The translations under genes and the position numbers were made by a program. Positions 1 through 7,204 of a stretch of DNA of 11,479 nt are shown here, piece after piece. Location: the NCBI RefSeq assembly GCF_000963705.1, contig NZ_LAJY01000118.1, positions 1 through 11,479 of the forward strand, written 5' to 3'. This stretch comes from Elstera litoralis (GTDB taxonomy: Bacteria; Pseudomonadota; Alphaproteobacteria; Elsterales; Elsteraceae). The notes under the pieces are model-generated. The model saw nothing but the letters and a program-made list of their open reading frames with translations. It was not told where the DNA came from and did not search any database. The first letter of the stretch is position 1. Every line of letters begins with the position of its first letter.

Positions 1-248
1 ATTTCCCCACGCTGCGCCGCCCGCTGGCGACCGCCGCCGCACTAACGGCGGCGCTGAGCCTGGGCGACCTCGGCGCGGTTGCTCTCTTCGGGGCCAACGA
101 TACCGCCGCCCTGCCCGCGCTGTTGTTCAGCCGCATGGGCAGCTATCGTTTCGATGAAGCCGCCGTGATCGCGCTGTTCTTCCTGCTGGTTGGGCTGGGG
201 GTCTTTTTTGGAATCGACAAAGGATTGACCCGTGACCGCCGCGCTTGA
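1..248 (+). CDS. thiP: Thiamine ABC transporter permease, C-terminal end (partial)
   Basis: This is the C-terminal part of an inner-membrane ABC permease, entering the window in frame at base 3 and ending at TGA 246-248. About 81 residues are visible. The stretch GDLGAVALFGAND followed by LPALLFSRMGSYR matches my memory of the end of ThiP (E. coli has GDFGVIALFG and a GSYR-type motif). A last hydrophobic segment (AVIALFFLLVGLGVFF) precedes a short basic cytoplasmic tail. ThiP would form the membrane channel that imports thiamine, or its phosphates, delivered by a periplasmic binding protein encoded upstream of the window. The last 17 bases overlap the start of the ATPase gene, so the two are translationally coupled. 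A permease for another substrate is possible, since only the tail is visible. Confidence 0.8.
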   Translation, partial: FPTLRRPLATAAALTAALSLGDLGAVALFGANDTAALPALLFSRMGSYRFDEAAVIALFFLLVGLGVFFGIDKGLTRDRRA

Positions 249-948
249 GGTACAAAACCTCTGTTTTACCTACGAAACAATGGCGATGCGCTTTGATCTC
301 ACCGTCGAAAGCGGGGTTTTCCTCGCCTTGATCGGGCCGAGCGGTGCCGGGAAATCGACCCTGCTCAACCTCATCGCCGGGTTCGAAGCGCCGGAAGCGG
401 GCTCAATCCGGCTCTTTGGGCAGGAAGTCATCGGGCTCCCGCCCGCGCGCCGCCCGGTAACGACCGTGTTTCAGGATAATAATCTATTCGACCATTTGAA
501 TTGTGGCACGAACGTGCGTTTGGGGCTTTTGCCCGCCTCAATCAACAGCCGCGCGGCCCAGATTGCCGCGACGGCGGCCCTGGCGCAAGTGGGGCTTGCG
601 GGGTTCGACACCCGTCCGGTGCGCGATCTTTCCGGCGGGCAGCGGCAGCGCGTCGCCATTGCCCGCGCCCTCGTGCGGGCGCCGACCTGCCCCTTACTAC
701 TGCTCGATGAGCCCTTCGCCGCCCTCGGCCCGGCCCAACGGCGTGACATGCTCGATCTGATCGAAGGGCTCCGCCAAACCCACGGGCTGACCGTCATTCT
801 GGTCAACCATCACCCCGACGAAGCCCGCCACGCGGCGCAGTTCTGCGCGTTTCTCGATGCGGGGCGGATCGTCGCCCTCGATGAAACGACAAAACTGCTC
901 GCCCGCAGCGATGTGCCGGGGCTGACCGCCTATCTGGGCGACACTTAA
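232..948 (+). CDS. thiQ: Thiamine ABC transporter ATP-binding protein
   Basis: A 238-residue ABC ATPase that would energise uptake through ThiP. All core motifs are present: Walker A GPSGAGKST (35-43), Q-loop Gln81 (VFQDNNLF), signature LSGGQRQR (133-140), Walker B LLLLDEP (155-161) and switch His193. The Q-loop wording and short length (no C-terminal regulatory domain) fit ThiQ. The start is GTG at 232, preceded by AAAGGA (219-224) with a 7-base spacer, inside the end of thiP. Two oddities: the D-loop usually reads SALD but here is AALG, so the aspartate is Gly166, and the H-loop reads NHH rather than the usual THD. The gene ends at TAA 946-948, one base from the end of the convergent ppx. 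The substrate assignment rests mainly on the ThiP-like neighbour. Confidence 0.85.
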   Translation: MTAALEVQNLCFTYETMAMRFDLTVESGVFLALIGPSGAGKSTLLNLIAGFEAPEAGSIRLFGQEVIGLPPARRPVTTVFQDNNLFDHLNCGTNVRLGLLPASINSRAAQIAATAALAQVGLAGFDTRPVRDLSGGQRQRVAIARALVRAPTCPLLLLDEPFAALGPAQRRDMLDLIEGLRQTHGLTVILVNHHPDEARHAAQFCAFLDAGRIVALDETTKLLARSDVPGLTAYLGDT

Positions 949-949
949 G

Positions 950-2440
950 TTATTTCGCGGGAACGACGCCCGCTTCCGGCACGATCTGCGTCGTCACGTC
1001 CAGAATCTTGCCCAAGGCTTCCAAGCGCCGATGGACCGCATCGCCCAGCACGACCGAGCCGTCGGTTGGCAGCGTCAGGGTTAGCAGCGTGCCGTCCACG
1101 GTGAGCGATACGTGATCGAGCACCCCCGGCGCGCCGCCCGACAGGAGATAGCCGAGCCGCAGCGCCACGCCGACCGCGCTTGCGATCCGCAACTGCGCCG
1201 GGGTGAGGAGCTGCGTCGGCACATTGTCCGGCAGCGCGTCGCGGCTCGCCCCGTAGCGCATGGCAATCGCCGTCGCCAGAAACGCCCGACCAGGATGATC
1301 GATCCCCGTCAGTTGCGCTTGCAGCACGCGGCGATAGGCCAGCGCAACGCGATAGTCGGGATGCTCGGTCCAGGCGATATCCGACAAGCGGCACGCGGCC
1401 TCCGTCAATCGGCGGCTGTCAGCATCCTCGCCCGGCAACAGCGGGGCGACGAAGCGCAGCAACTCGGTATGGGAGAGGGCGAAGCGGCTATCGCCCACCA
1501 GGGTTTCGCAGCTCGCCATCAACGGGTCTTGCAGGCGGACCCCCGGCAACAGCCGGTCGAACAAGGCCCCTTCGCGCAAACCCGCCGCCGAGAAAATGAT
1601 ATTGGCCGGGCTTGCGACCGCAAAAAGCTGCTCATAGACCATCGCGGCCCAGGGGAGCGTATCGGCCCTACGGCGCGACACATCGGGGCGGCGGCGGATC
1701 GTGTCGCGGTCCATCCGGTGAATGCGCTGGAAGAAGCTCGCCGCCGTTGCCGCCGGAATCGCATAATGGTGGATAATGTGCAGCGGGTAATGGCGCTGCT
1801 CCATCATCATCCGCGCCAAGGTGCGCCAGGCCCCGCCGACCGCGTAGAAATTGCGACCATTGAGATTGGAAATCCAGGGCACATCTTGCAACGCCCGCTT
1901 AATCATCCCCGCGCCGCGCCGAACCGAATTTTCCGCTGCATCCATCAAGCGCAGCGGGCCGATGGGCAGGGAGATGCGCTCGCCGAGCTTCCCCCCCGCC
2001 ACGTCGATCAATTCCAAACTGCCGCCGCCGAGATCGCCGACGATCCCATCGGCTTCGGGAATCGCCGAGAGCACGCCCAAGGCGGACAGCCGCGCTTCTT
2101 CGGTGCCCGGAATAACCTGGACCGGCAGGCCCATCACCCGTTCGGCTTCCGAAACGAAGCTGGCCCCATCTTCGGCATCGCGCACGGCGGCGGTGGCGTA
2201 GATTAAGGTCTCGCAGACGTTCATCGCCGTCGTCAGCGCGCGGAAGCGGCCAAGATTGGCAATCGCGCTGCGCCGCCCTTCCGGGTTCAGGCGGCCCGTG
2301 GCGGTAATCCCCCGCCCCAAGCCGCACATGACCTTTTCGTTAAAGAGAGTCAAGGGCGCGCGCGAGCTATCGCGATAGACCACAAGCCGACACGAGTTCG
2401 AGCCGATATCGATAATAGCAATACGTTTAGAGGTAGGCAT
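950..2440 (-). CDS. ppx: Exopolyphosphatase / Ppx-GppA family phosphatase
   Basis: A 496-residue cytosolic member of the ASKHA-fold Ppx/GppA family, which removes terminal phosphate from polyphosphate and in some members hydrolyses pppGpp. Visible motifs: phosphate-1 loop AIIDIGSNSCRLVVY (8-22), ATAAVRDA (82-89), GTEEAR (112-117), phosphate-2 loop GDLGGGSLEL (135-144), a SLPIGPLRLM strand (157-166) and FSAAGLREG (283-291). Residues from about 300 form the C-terminal region that in long Ppx proteins is HD-like and helps bind polymer. The length is normal for a long Ppx. The start is ATG at 2440; its only Shine-Dalgarno candidate is a weak CGGGA about 10 bases upstream. It lies 116 bases after ppk1 on the same strand, the classic ppk-ppx pairing, which favours exopolyphosphatase over GppA. 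A GppA-like or dual activity cannot be excluded from sequence. Confidence 0.92.
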   Translation of the reverse strand: MPTSKRIAIIDIGSNSCRLVVYRDSSRAPLTLFNEKVMCGLGRGITATGRLNPEGRRSAIANLGRFRALTTAMNVCETLIYATAAVRDAEDGASFVSEAERVMGLPVQVIPGTEEARLSALGVLSAIPEADGIVGDLGGGSLELIDVAGGKLGERISLPIGPLRLMDAAENSVRRGAGMIKRALQDVPWISNLNGRNFYAVGGAWRTLARMMMEQRHYPLHIIHHYAIPAATAASFFQRIHRMDRDTIRRRPDVSRRRADTLPWAAMVYEQLFAVASPANIIFSAAGLREGALFDRLLPGVRLQDPLMASCETLVGDSRFALSHTELLRFVAPLLPGEDADSRRLTEAACRLSDIAWTEHPDYRVALAYRRVLQAQLTGIDHPGRAFLATAIAMRYGASRDALPDNVPTQLLTPAQLRIASAVGVALRLGYLLSGGAPGVLDHVSLTVDGTLLTLTLPTDGSVVLGDAVHRRLEALGKILDVTTQIVPEAGVVPAK

Positions 2441-2456
2441 CTAGCGCAAATCCCGA

Positions 2457-2474
2457 GCAAACGACATCGTTTGC
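2457..2474. repeat. Short perfect inverted repeat upstream of ppx
   Basis: Two 8-base arms (2457-2464 GCAAACGA and 2467-2474 TCGTTTGC) are perfect reverse complements separated by CA. The element begins 17 bases upstream of the ppx start codon on the minus strand. It could be a dimeric regulator operator, or an RNA hairpin next to the weak ribosome-binding site. I do not recognise a known operator in it. The structure is directly visible; its function is unknown. Confidence 0.5.
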
Positions 2475-2503
2475 AACGACGCATTCGCATAAAAAGACAA
2501 TGA

Positions 2504-2549
2504 GCTAGAGCATTTTTCAGGGGCACGTGCGACGGAAAAATGCTCTAGC
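2504..2549. repeat. 15-bp perfect inverted repeat (interspersed palindrome or hairpin) between ppk1 and ppx
   Basis: The left arm 2504-2518 (GCTAGAGCATTTTTC) and right arm 2535-2549 (GAAAAATGCTCTAGC) are exact reverse complements around a 16-base loop. The loop itself contains the 8-base palindrome GCACGTGC (2523-2530). The element starts 7 bases after the ppk1 stop codon. Transcribed from the minus strand it would form a very stable hairpin, with a T-rich stretch (TCTTTTTATG) further on rather than a U-tract directly after the stem. The TAGAGCATTTT core resembles, from memory, palindromic intergenic repeats abundant in alphaproteobacterial genomes (RIME-like). It may act as a partial terminator or as an mRNA 3'-end stabiliser for ppk1. 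Only one copy is in this window. Confidence 0.7.
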
Positions 2550-2556
2550 GCGAACC

Positions 2557-4725
2557 TCAGTCCTTCGGCTTATGGCGCGCGCGCGGTTGCGCCGCCCGAC
2601 GTTGTCCCGATCCCCGCCCCGAAAGGCTCGGGTTGGTCATAAAGAAGGTATGGGCCGAGAATCCATCCAAAGCTTCAGGCGGCCGCACATAGCTGCCATC
2701 GGGTTGAAGGAACCATGTTTGGGCTTGATCTTTCAGATTCCCCGCCATGATCTGATCGAGGATTTGCTGATGCACGGTCGGCGTTTCAATCGGCACCAGG
2801 GTTTCAACCCGCCAATCGAGATTGCGTGGCATCCAATCGGCCGACGAGATAAACACTTTGGCATAGCGCGACGGCAGATCGTGCCCATTGCCGAAGCAGA
2901 CGACGCGACTATGCTCCAAGAACCGCCCGACGATAGAGCGAACGCGGATATTCTCCGAGAGGCCAGGAACACCGGGGCGCAGACAGCAAATGCCGCGAAT
3001 GACTAGCTCAATCTTCACCCCGGCTTCGCTGGCGCGGTAGAGCGCATCGATAAGCTCGGGATCGACGAGGGCATTCATCTTGGCCCAAATCGCCGCCGGG
3101 CGGCCCGCGTGGGCACAATCGATTTCATGCTGAATATGCTTCAGCAGCGTCGGCCGAATGGTAAGCGGCGCAATCGCAATTTTTTCCAACCGGTCCGGGT
3201 TAGCGTAACCGGTCATGAAGTTGAACACCCGCGTCGCATCGCGGCACAGCACCGGATCGCAGGTGAAGAAGGACAGATCGGTATAAACCTTCGCGGTGAT
3301 CGGATGGTAGTTGCCGGTGCCGAAATGGACGTAGGAGCGCAGCTCGCCGCCCTCGCGCCGCACGGCCAGCGATACTTTGGCGTGGGTCTTGAGATCGATG
3401 AAGCCATAGACGACCTGCGCGCCCGCGCGCTCCAAATCGCGCGCCCAGCGAATATTGGCTTCTTCATCGAAGCGGGCCTTTAGTTCGACCAGCGCCGTGA
3501 CCGACTTACCCGCTTCCGCCGCTTCCACAAGGGCACGGACGATGGGGCTATTGTCGGAGGTGCGGTAAAGCGTCTGCTTAATCGCAATCACCGCCGGGTC
3601 GCGCGCGGCTTGCAGCAGGAACTGCACCACCACATCGAAACTTTCGTAGGGGTGATGGACGACGATATCCTTCTGCCGGATTGCGGCAAAGCAATCGCCA
3701 CCGAAATCGCGGATACGTTCCGGGAAACGGGCGTTATAGGGCGGGAATAGCAGATCGTGCCGCTCATCGACGATCATTTGCTTCACATCGGCCAAGCCGA
3801 CGATCGCCGAGGTATCGAACACATCCGCCGGAGCAACGTGCAACTGGTCGATCACGAAGGCGCGCAAATCTTCCGGCATGCCCGCATTGACGACGAGACG
3901 AATGACGAGACCCCGGCGGCGGCGCTTCAGGGCCGATTCGAATAGGCGAACCAGATCTTCCGCCTCTTCATCGATTTCCATTTCGCTATCGCGGTTGATG
4001 CGGAACAGGCCTTTTGCCAGAATCTCGAAGCCCGGAAACAGCCGGTCGAGGAACTGGCCGATCAAATCTTCGACGGCGAGGAAGCGGATGCCGTCGCTGG
4101 AGGGCACGCGGATGAAGCGGCGGATTTGCGCCGGTTGCGGCAGCAGCGCGCGCATAACTTTACCATCCGTCGGGCGCACCATCTGCACCACCATCGCCGA
4201 GCCGCGATTGGGGATGAAGGGGAACGGATGCGCCGGATCGATCGCCATCGGCGTCATCACCGGAAAAATCTGCTCATCGAAGAAAGTGGAGGCCCAGGCG
4301 CGCTCTTCCACGCTGAGTGCGTCGGGATCGGCCAGGCTGATGCCCGCCGCAACCATTTCGGTGCGCAGCGCTTGCCAGGTGGCTTCCTGCAAATCGGTAA
4401 GGACGCGGACGGCTTCGCGCAGATCGACGAGTTGCTGCGTCGGCGTCAGCCCATCCTGGCTAACCCCCGAAACCCCTGCCGCAACTTGGCCTTCGAGACC
4501 GGCGACGCGGACCATGAAAAACTCATCGAGGTTCGCTTCAGAGATCGAGAGAAAGCGCAGTCGCTCCAGCAGAGGGTGCCGCGTATTGCCGGCTTCTTCC
4601 AAAACGCGGCGATTGAACGCCAACCACGAGAGTTCGCGGTTGATGAACCGTTGCGGCGAGGTTTTGGAAATCGTTGCAATCGGGGCAACATCGGGCTGGG
4701 CTTGGGCGGGAAGAGCCGTGGTCAT
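2557..4725 (-). CDS. ppk: Polyphosphate kinase 1
   Basis: Ppk1 reversibly polymerises ATP gamma-phosphate into polyphosphate through a phosphohistidine enzyme. From the ATG at 4725 the protein is 722 residues, normal for the family. It shows the N-terminal FINRELSWLAFNRRVLEEA block, the SEANLDEFFMVRVAGL block, the catalytic segment YVHFGTGNYHP with the likely phospho-acceptor His467, and the second conserved His605 in FLEHSRV; SSADWMPRNLDWRVE follows. The C terminus ends in a basic, likely disordered tail. An ATG 12 bases upstream (4737) adds MRTH, but it has no Shine-Dalgarno, whereas 4725 has AGGA with a 5-base spacer, so I prefer 4725. The gene follows hda by 88 bases and precedes ppx by 116 bases. 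An 18-base Pho-box-like site in the upstream gap suggests phosphate-starvation control. Confidence 0.96.
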   Translation of the reverse strand: MTTALPAQAQPDVAPIATISKTSPQRFINRELSWLAFNRRVLEEAGNTRHPLLERLRFLSISEANLDEFFMVRVAGLEGQVAAGVSGVSQDGLTPTQQLVDLREAVRVLTDLQEATWQALRTEMVAAGISLADPDALSVEERAWASTFFDEQIFPVMTPMAIDPAHPFPFIPNRGSAMVVQMVRPTDGKVMRALLPQPAQIRRFIRVPSSDGIRFLAVEDLIGQFLDRLFPGFEILAKGLFRINRDSEMEIDEEAEDLVRLFESALKRRRRGLVIRLVVNAGMPEDLRAFVIDQLHVAPADVFDTSAIVGLADVKQMIVDERHDLLFPPYNARFPERIRDFGGDCFAAIRQKDIVVHHPYESFDVVVQFLLQAARDPAVIAIKQTLYRTSDNSPIVRALVEAAEAGKSVTALVELKARFDEEANIRWARDLERAGAQVVYGFIDLKTHAKVSLAVRREGGELRSYVHFGTGNYHPITAKVYTDLSFFTCDPVLCRDATRVFNFMTGYANPDRLEKIAIAPLTIRPTLLKHIQHEIDCAHAGRPAAIWAKMNALVDPELIDALYRASEAGVKIELVIRGICCLRPGVPGLSENIRVRSIVGRFLEHSRVVCFGNGHDLPSRYAKVFISSADWMPRNLDWRVETLVPIETPTVHQQILDQIMAGNLKDQAQTWFLQPDGSYVRPPEALDGFSAHTFFMTNPSLSGRGSGQRRAAQPRARHKPKD

Positions 4726-4730
4726 ATGAG

Positions 4731-4735
4731 TCCTC
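4731..4735 (-). promoter_or_regulatory. Shine-Dalgarno that decides the ppk1 start
   Basis: Read on the minus strand this is GAGGA (4735-4731), ending 5 bases before ATG 4725. It partly overlaps the alternative in-frame ATG at 4737-4735, which has no purine-rich element of its own upstream. This supports the 722-residue over the 726-residue form. Confidence 0.6.
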
Positions 4736-4777
4736 ATAGCAGATGGGCGGCTATAGCACAGTCATCGCACCGGGAGC

Positions 4778-4795
4778 ATGACAGGTTGATGACGA
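4778..4795 (-). promoter_or_regulatory. Pho-box-like site upstream of ppk1
   Basis: Minus strand reading 4795 to 4778: TCGTCAT-CAAC-CTGTCAT. The PhoB box is two CTGTCAT-type half-sites 11 bases apart with a 4-base spacer. The second half matches all 7 bases, the first 5 of 7, and the spacing is exact. It lies 52 bases upstream of the chosen ppk1 start. The weak point is the core promoter: the best -10-like hexamer downstream (TATAGC) is 22 bases from the box rather than about 10. PhoB control of ppk is known in several proteobacteria; here it is inference. Confidence 0.45.
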
Positions 4796-4813
4796 TACTC
4801 AAGCATGGGTCGC

Positions 4814-5512
4814 TTATTCATCCGGTCTCGCTTCGTCCGGCTCCTGAACAATCGTGCGGGCGAGCGCAATCGTGATCGGCTTTTGCACCGCCAGCGCCGC
4901 CCGATTGAGCGCTTTGGCTAAATCGGAAATCGCGGCAAAACTGCGCCCGACGCGTGGCACCAGATAGCGGATGACTGGCGGATCGACCCGCGCGCCGAGG
5001 TCCGCCAGATGCTTCACCAGCAGGGCCGCCAGCAGCGTTTCGTCCGGCTCGGATATTTCGACATGGGGGAGTGCTGCGAGGCGCGAGGCAAGATCGGGCA
5101 GGCCAACCGGCCAGCGCGCCGCAGGCTCCCGCGCGACGATCAGGGCCTGCGCCTGCCGTTCCTTCAGCAAATTGAGCAAATGGAACCAGGGCGCTTCGGC
5201 CTCGGTGGGCGGATGAGGCTGCGCCTGAAGATCGATCAGCAGGCGCGCGCCGGGCGGCACCGCCCGGTCGAGATCGAGCTTTGCCCCCGGCATCAGCGGT
5301 TTCGCCCCGCTTCGCCCCGCCCAAATCGCCGCCAGATGGGATTTTCCGGCCCCCGCTGGTCCCGTTAAAACCAGCGCGGGCGCGGGCCAATCCGGCCAGC
5401 GGTTCAGCCACGCCACGGCCAATTCATTGCACGGCGTCACCAGAAAATCTTCCGCCGCTAACGCCGGTTGAAACCCCAACGCGAGCGGGAGTTGCCGGGG
5501 CACGCCCTTCAT
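4814..5512 (-). CDS. hda: Hda/HdaA, DnaA-related regulatory-inactivation ATPase
   Basis: A 232-residue protein with the DnaA AAA+ domain but no DNA-binding domain IV. Hda binds the DNA-loaded sliding clamp and stimulates ATP hydrolysis by DnaA, preventing re-initiation. The N-terminal clamp-binding motif is QLPLAL (7-12). The alpha-type signature EDFLVTPCNELAVAWLNRW follows, then Walker A GPAGAGKS (51-58). The box VII arginine is likely Arg144 (DLASRLA) and sensor 2 is Arg190 (VGRSF). The Walker B strand LLIDL (91-95) has only one acidic residue (Asp94); the second acid usual in AAA+ proteins is Leu95, which suggests weak or absent self ATPase activity. ATG 5512 overlaps the upstream stop as ATGA, so translation is probably coupled to the PerM-like gene. 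It ends at TAA, 88 bases before the ppk1 start. Confidence 0.88.
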   Translation of the reverse strand: MKGVPRQLPLALGFQPALAAEDFLVTPCNELAVAWLNRWPDWPAPALVLTGPAGAGKSHLAAIWAGRSGAKPLMPGAKLDLDRAVPPGARLLIDLQAQPHPPTEAEAPWFHLLNLLKERQAQALIVAREPAARWPVGLPDLASRLAALPHVEISEPDETLLAALLVKHLADLGARVDPPVIRYLVPRVGRSFAAISDLAKALNRAALAVQKPITIALARTIVQEPDEARPDE

Positions 5513-6597
5513 AGCGTCTCGGCAGGGGGCGTTTCAGGAGGCTTCGGTTTATAGAGGTCGGAGGCGAGATACTGGCCAACGCCGAAACGCGCCAGCACGC
5601 CGATCACCGCCATCACCGGCACCGCCATCAACACCCCCAGGAAGCCGAAGAGCGTACCGCCCGCGAGCAGCGCGAAGATGATCCAGACGGGATGCAGCCG
5701 CACCCGGTCCCCCACCAGCCAGGGCTGGAGCACATAGCCTTCCAAGATTTGCCCGACGCCGAACACACCCGCGACCAGGATCACCGGAAGCCACGAATCG
5801 AACTGCAAAACCGCCAGTCCAACTGCCGTCACCCCGCCGACGAACACGCCGACAAAGGGGATGAACGACAAAAGCCCCGCCAGCAACCCGATGATAATGC
5901 CGAAATCGAGCCCGACGCTGCGCAGCCCGATGGCGTATAAAACGCCGAGGCTCAGGCACAGCAACGCCTGTCCGCGCGCAAAACCGGAGAGGATGGCATC
6001 GATCTCGCGCGCTTGCTCCCGGATCGTCTCGGCGGCACTCAGCGGCAACCAGGAATCGATCTTGGTGACGATCAGATCCCAGTCGCGCAGCAGGTAGAAG
6101 GCCACCACCGGCGTCACGAACACCAGCGACAGGATATTGACGACCGCAAGCCCGCCAACCAGCAGATTGCCGACGAACTGGGCGACATAGCCCAGCGCCT
6201 TGCCCGCATCGGCCCCCGCCGCCGCGCGCAGATTGATGACATCGGCATCCGACACGCCAAAATCGCGCTGGGCGTCCACCAGCCAAAGATTAACCCGCTC
6301 CTGAATCGTCGTCAGCAGCGTCGGCAGCCGCTGCGCCAGTTCCACCGCCTGCCCCTGCAAGATCGGCACGAACAGCAGCAGAATTAGCAAACAGGCGAGG
6401 AAAAAGCTGACGATGGTCAGCAATGTCCCCACCCCCCGGCCAACGCCGCGCCGCTCCAGCCAATCGACCGTTGGATCGAGAAAATAGGCAATCCCCGCCC
6501 CAGCCACGAAGGGCAGCAGCACCGGCGTGATCTGCCAGACGATCAAGAGACCTAGAAGGCCGAAACCGATCATCCAGCGCCATTTGCGCACACTCAT
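5509..6597 (-). CDS. AI-2E / PerM-family membrane transporter
   Basis: A 362-residue polytopic inner-membrane protein. It has N-terminal membrane segments near 9-28, 29-40 and 57-80, a soluble middle section (about 85-140) and a C-terminal membrane bundle from about 145 to 340. Family landmarks are GLLSFIPFVGVFVGG (241-255) and LHPVWIIFALLAGGTLFGF (301-319). Members of PF01594 include the autoinducer-2 exporter TqsA, PerM and Na+/H+ antiporter-like proteins, so the substrate cannot be read from sequence. ATG 6597 overlaps the preceding TGA (ATGA), with GGGAG about 8 bases upstream; the gene ends in an ATGA overlap with hda. The proline-rich tail (PKPPETPPAETL) is likely cytoplasmic. A PerM-like gene beside hda recurs in other proteobacteria as I remember it, so PerM is the nearest label. 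Confidence 0.9.
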   Translation of the reverse strand: MSVRKWRWMIGFGLLGLLIVWQITPVLLPFVAGAGIAYFLDPTVDWLERRGVGRGVGTLLTIVSFFLACLLILLLFVPILQGQAVELAQRLPTLLTTIQERVNLWLVDAQRDFGVSDADVINLRAAAGADAGKALGYVAQFVGNLLVGGLAVVNILSLVFVTPVVAFYLLRDWDLIVTKIDSWLPLSAAETIREQAREIDAILSGFARGQALLCLSLGVLYAIGLRSVGLDFGIIIGLLAGLLSFIPFVGVFVGGVTAVGLAVLQFDSWLPVILVAGVFGVGQILEGYVLQPWLVGDRVRLHPVWIIFALLAGGTLFGFLGVLMAVPVMAVIGVLARFGVGQYLASDLYKPKPPETPPAETL

Positions 6598-7193
6598 GGC
6601 CCTACTCCCTTAGCCCCTTGGATCAGGCGGTGCCAGCGCCCGGCATAGACGAGGCCGCTGACAAGAGTGGTGGCGATCATGAGGGTTTCGACGGCCAGCG
6701 TTATGACTTCCGTCGTCGCTGCCGAAACCCCCGTAACCCGCGCCACCATTCCCGATTCGAGCGACAAAATCCAGGCAATCACAAACACTTGCAGAAACGT
6801 ATTCACCTTAGACACGAAAATGGGGCGAATATCGGCGGGGAACTTGCGCCAGCGGCACCAAGCGAGCCCGCCCAGAATCATCACATCGCGCGCCAAGACC
6901 AGCAGCGTCACGCCCCAACTCAGCAACCCCTGCACCGCAAGGGCTCCAAACATTGTTACCAGCAGCAGCTTATCCGCTGCGGGATCGAGGTAAGTGCCGA
7001 GGGTCGAGTGAGCCCGAAACATCCGCGCAATCGCCCCATCGACCGCGTCCGACACCCCGGCAATCACGAACAGCCAAAAGCCGGTTGCAAAATCGCCGCG
7101 CACAAAGGCCGCCACCGTGAACGGCACCAGCAGAATGCGCGCAGCGGAAATGAGGTTCGGCAGATGGCGTAGCAGCGGCCCTGGACCGGGCAA
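6594..7193 (-). CDS. CDP-alcohol phosphatidyltransferase (PgsA-like)
   Basis: A 199-residue integral membrane enzyme that transfers a phosphatidyl group from CDP-diacylglycerol to an alcohol. The family signature D-x2-DG-x2-AR-x8-G-x3-D-x3-D is complete: Asp49, Asp52-Gly53, Ala56-Arg57, Gly66, Asp70 and Asp74. The early NLISAARILLVP segment (13-24) is typical of phosphatidylglycerophosphate synthases (PgsA), and four to six hydrophobic segments follow. The acceptor (glycerol-3-phosphate, serine, inositol or other) cannot be fixed, and a second pgsA may exist elsewhere. The start is TTG at 7193. It is chosen because GGAGG lies 5 bases upstream (7199-7203), no ATG or GTG is near, and the next methionine (residue 58) lies inside the motif. 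It begins 11 bases after the DUF2066 stop and overlaps the next gene by 4. Confidence 0.88.
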   Translation of the reverse strand: MPGPGPLLRHLPNLISAARILLVPFTVAAFVRGDFATGFWLFVIAGVSDAVDGAIARMFRAHSTLGTYLDPAADKLLLVTMFGALAVQGLLSWGVTLLVLARDVMILGGLAWCRWRKFPADIRPIFVSKVNTFLQVFVIAWILSLESGMVARVTGVSAATTEVITLAVETLMIATTLVSGLVYAGRWHRLIQGAKGVGP

Positions 7194-7204
7194 AATCGCC
7201 TCCG

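Noticed and set aside
1112..2206. Long plus-strand open frame (364 codons) opposite ppx
   Set aside because: Antisense shadow of a well-supported ppx in GC-rich DNA; its translation is Arg/Gln/His-rich, with no family motif and no good ribosome-binding site.
3878..4729. Plus-strand open frame (283 codons) opposite ppk1
   Set aside because: Low-complexity Arg/Ser-rich translation antisense to the conserved ppk1 coding sequence; a composition artefact.
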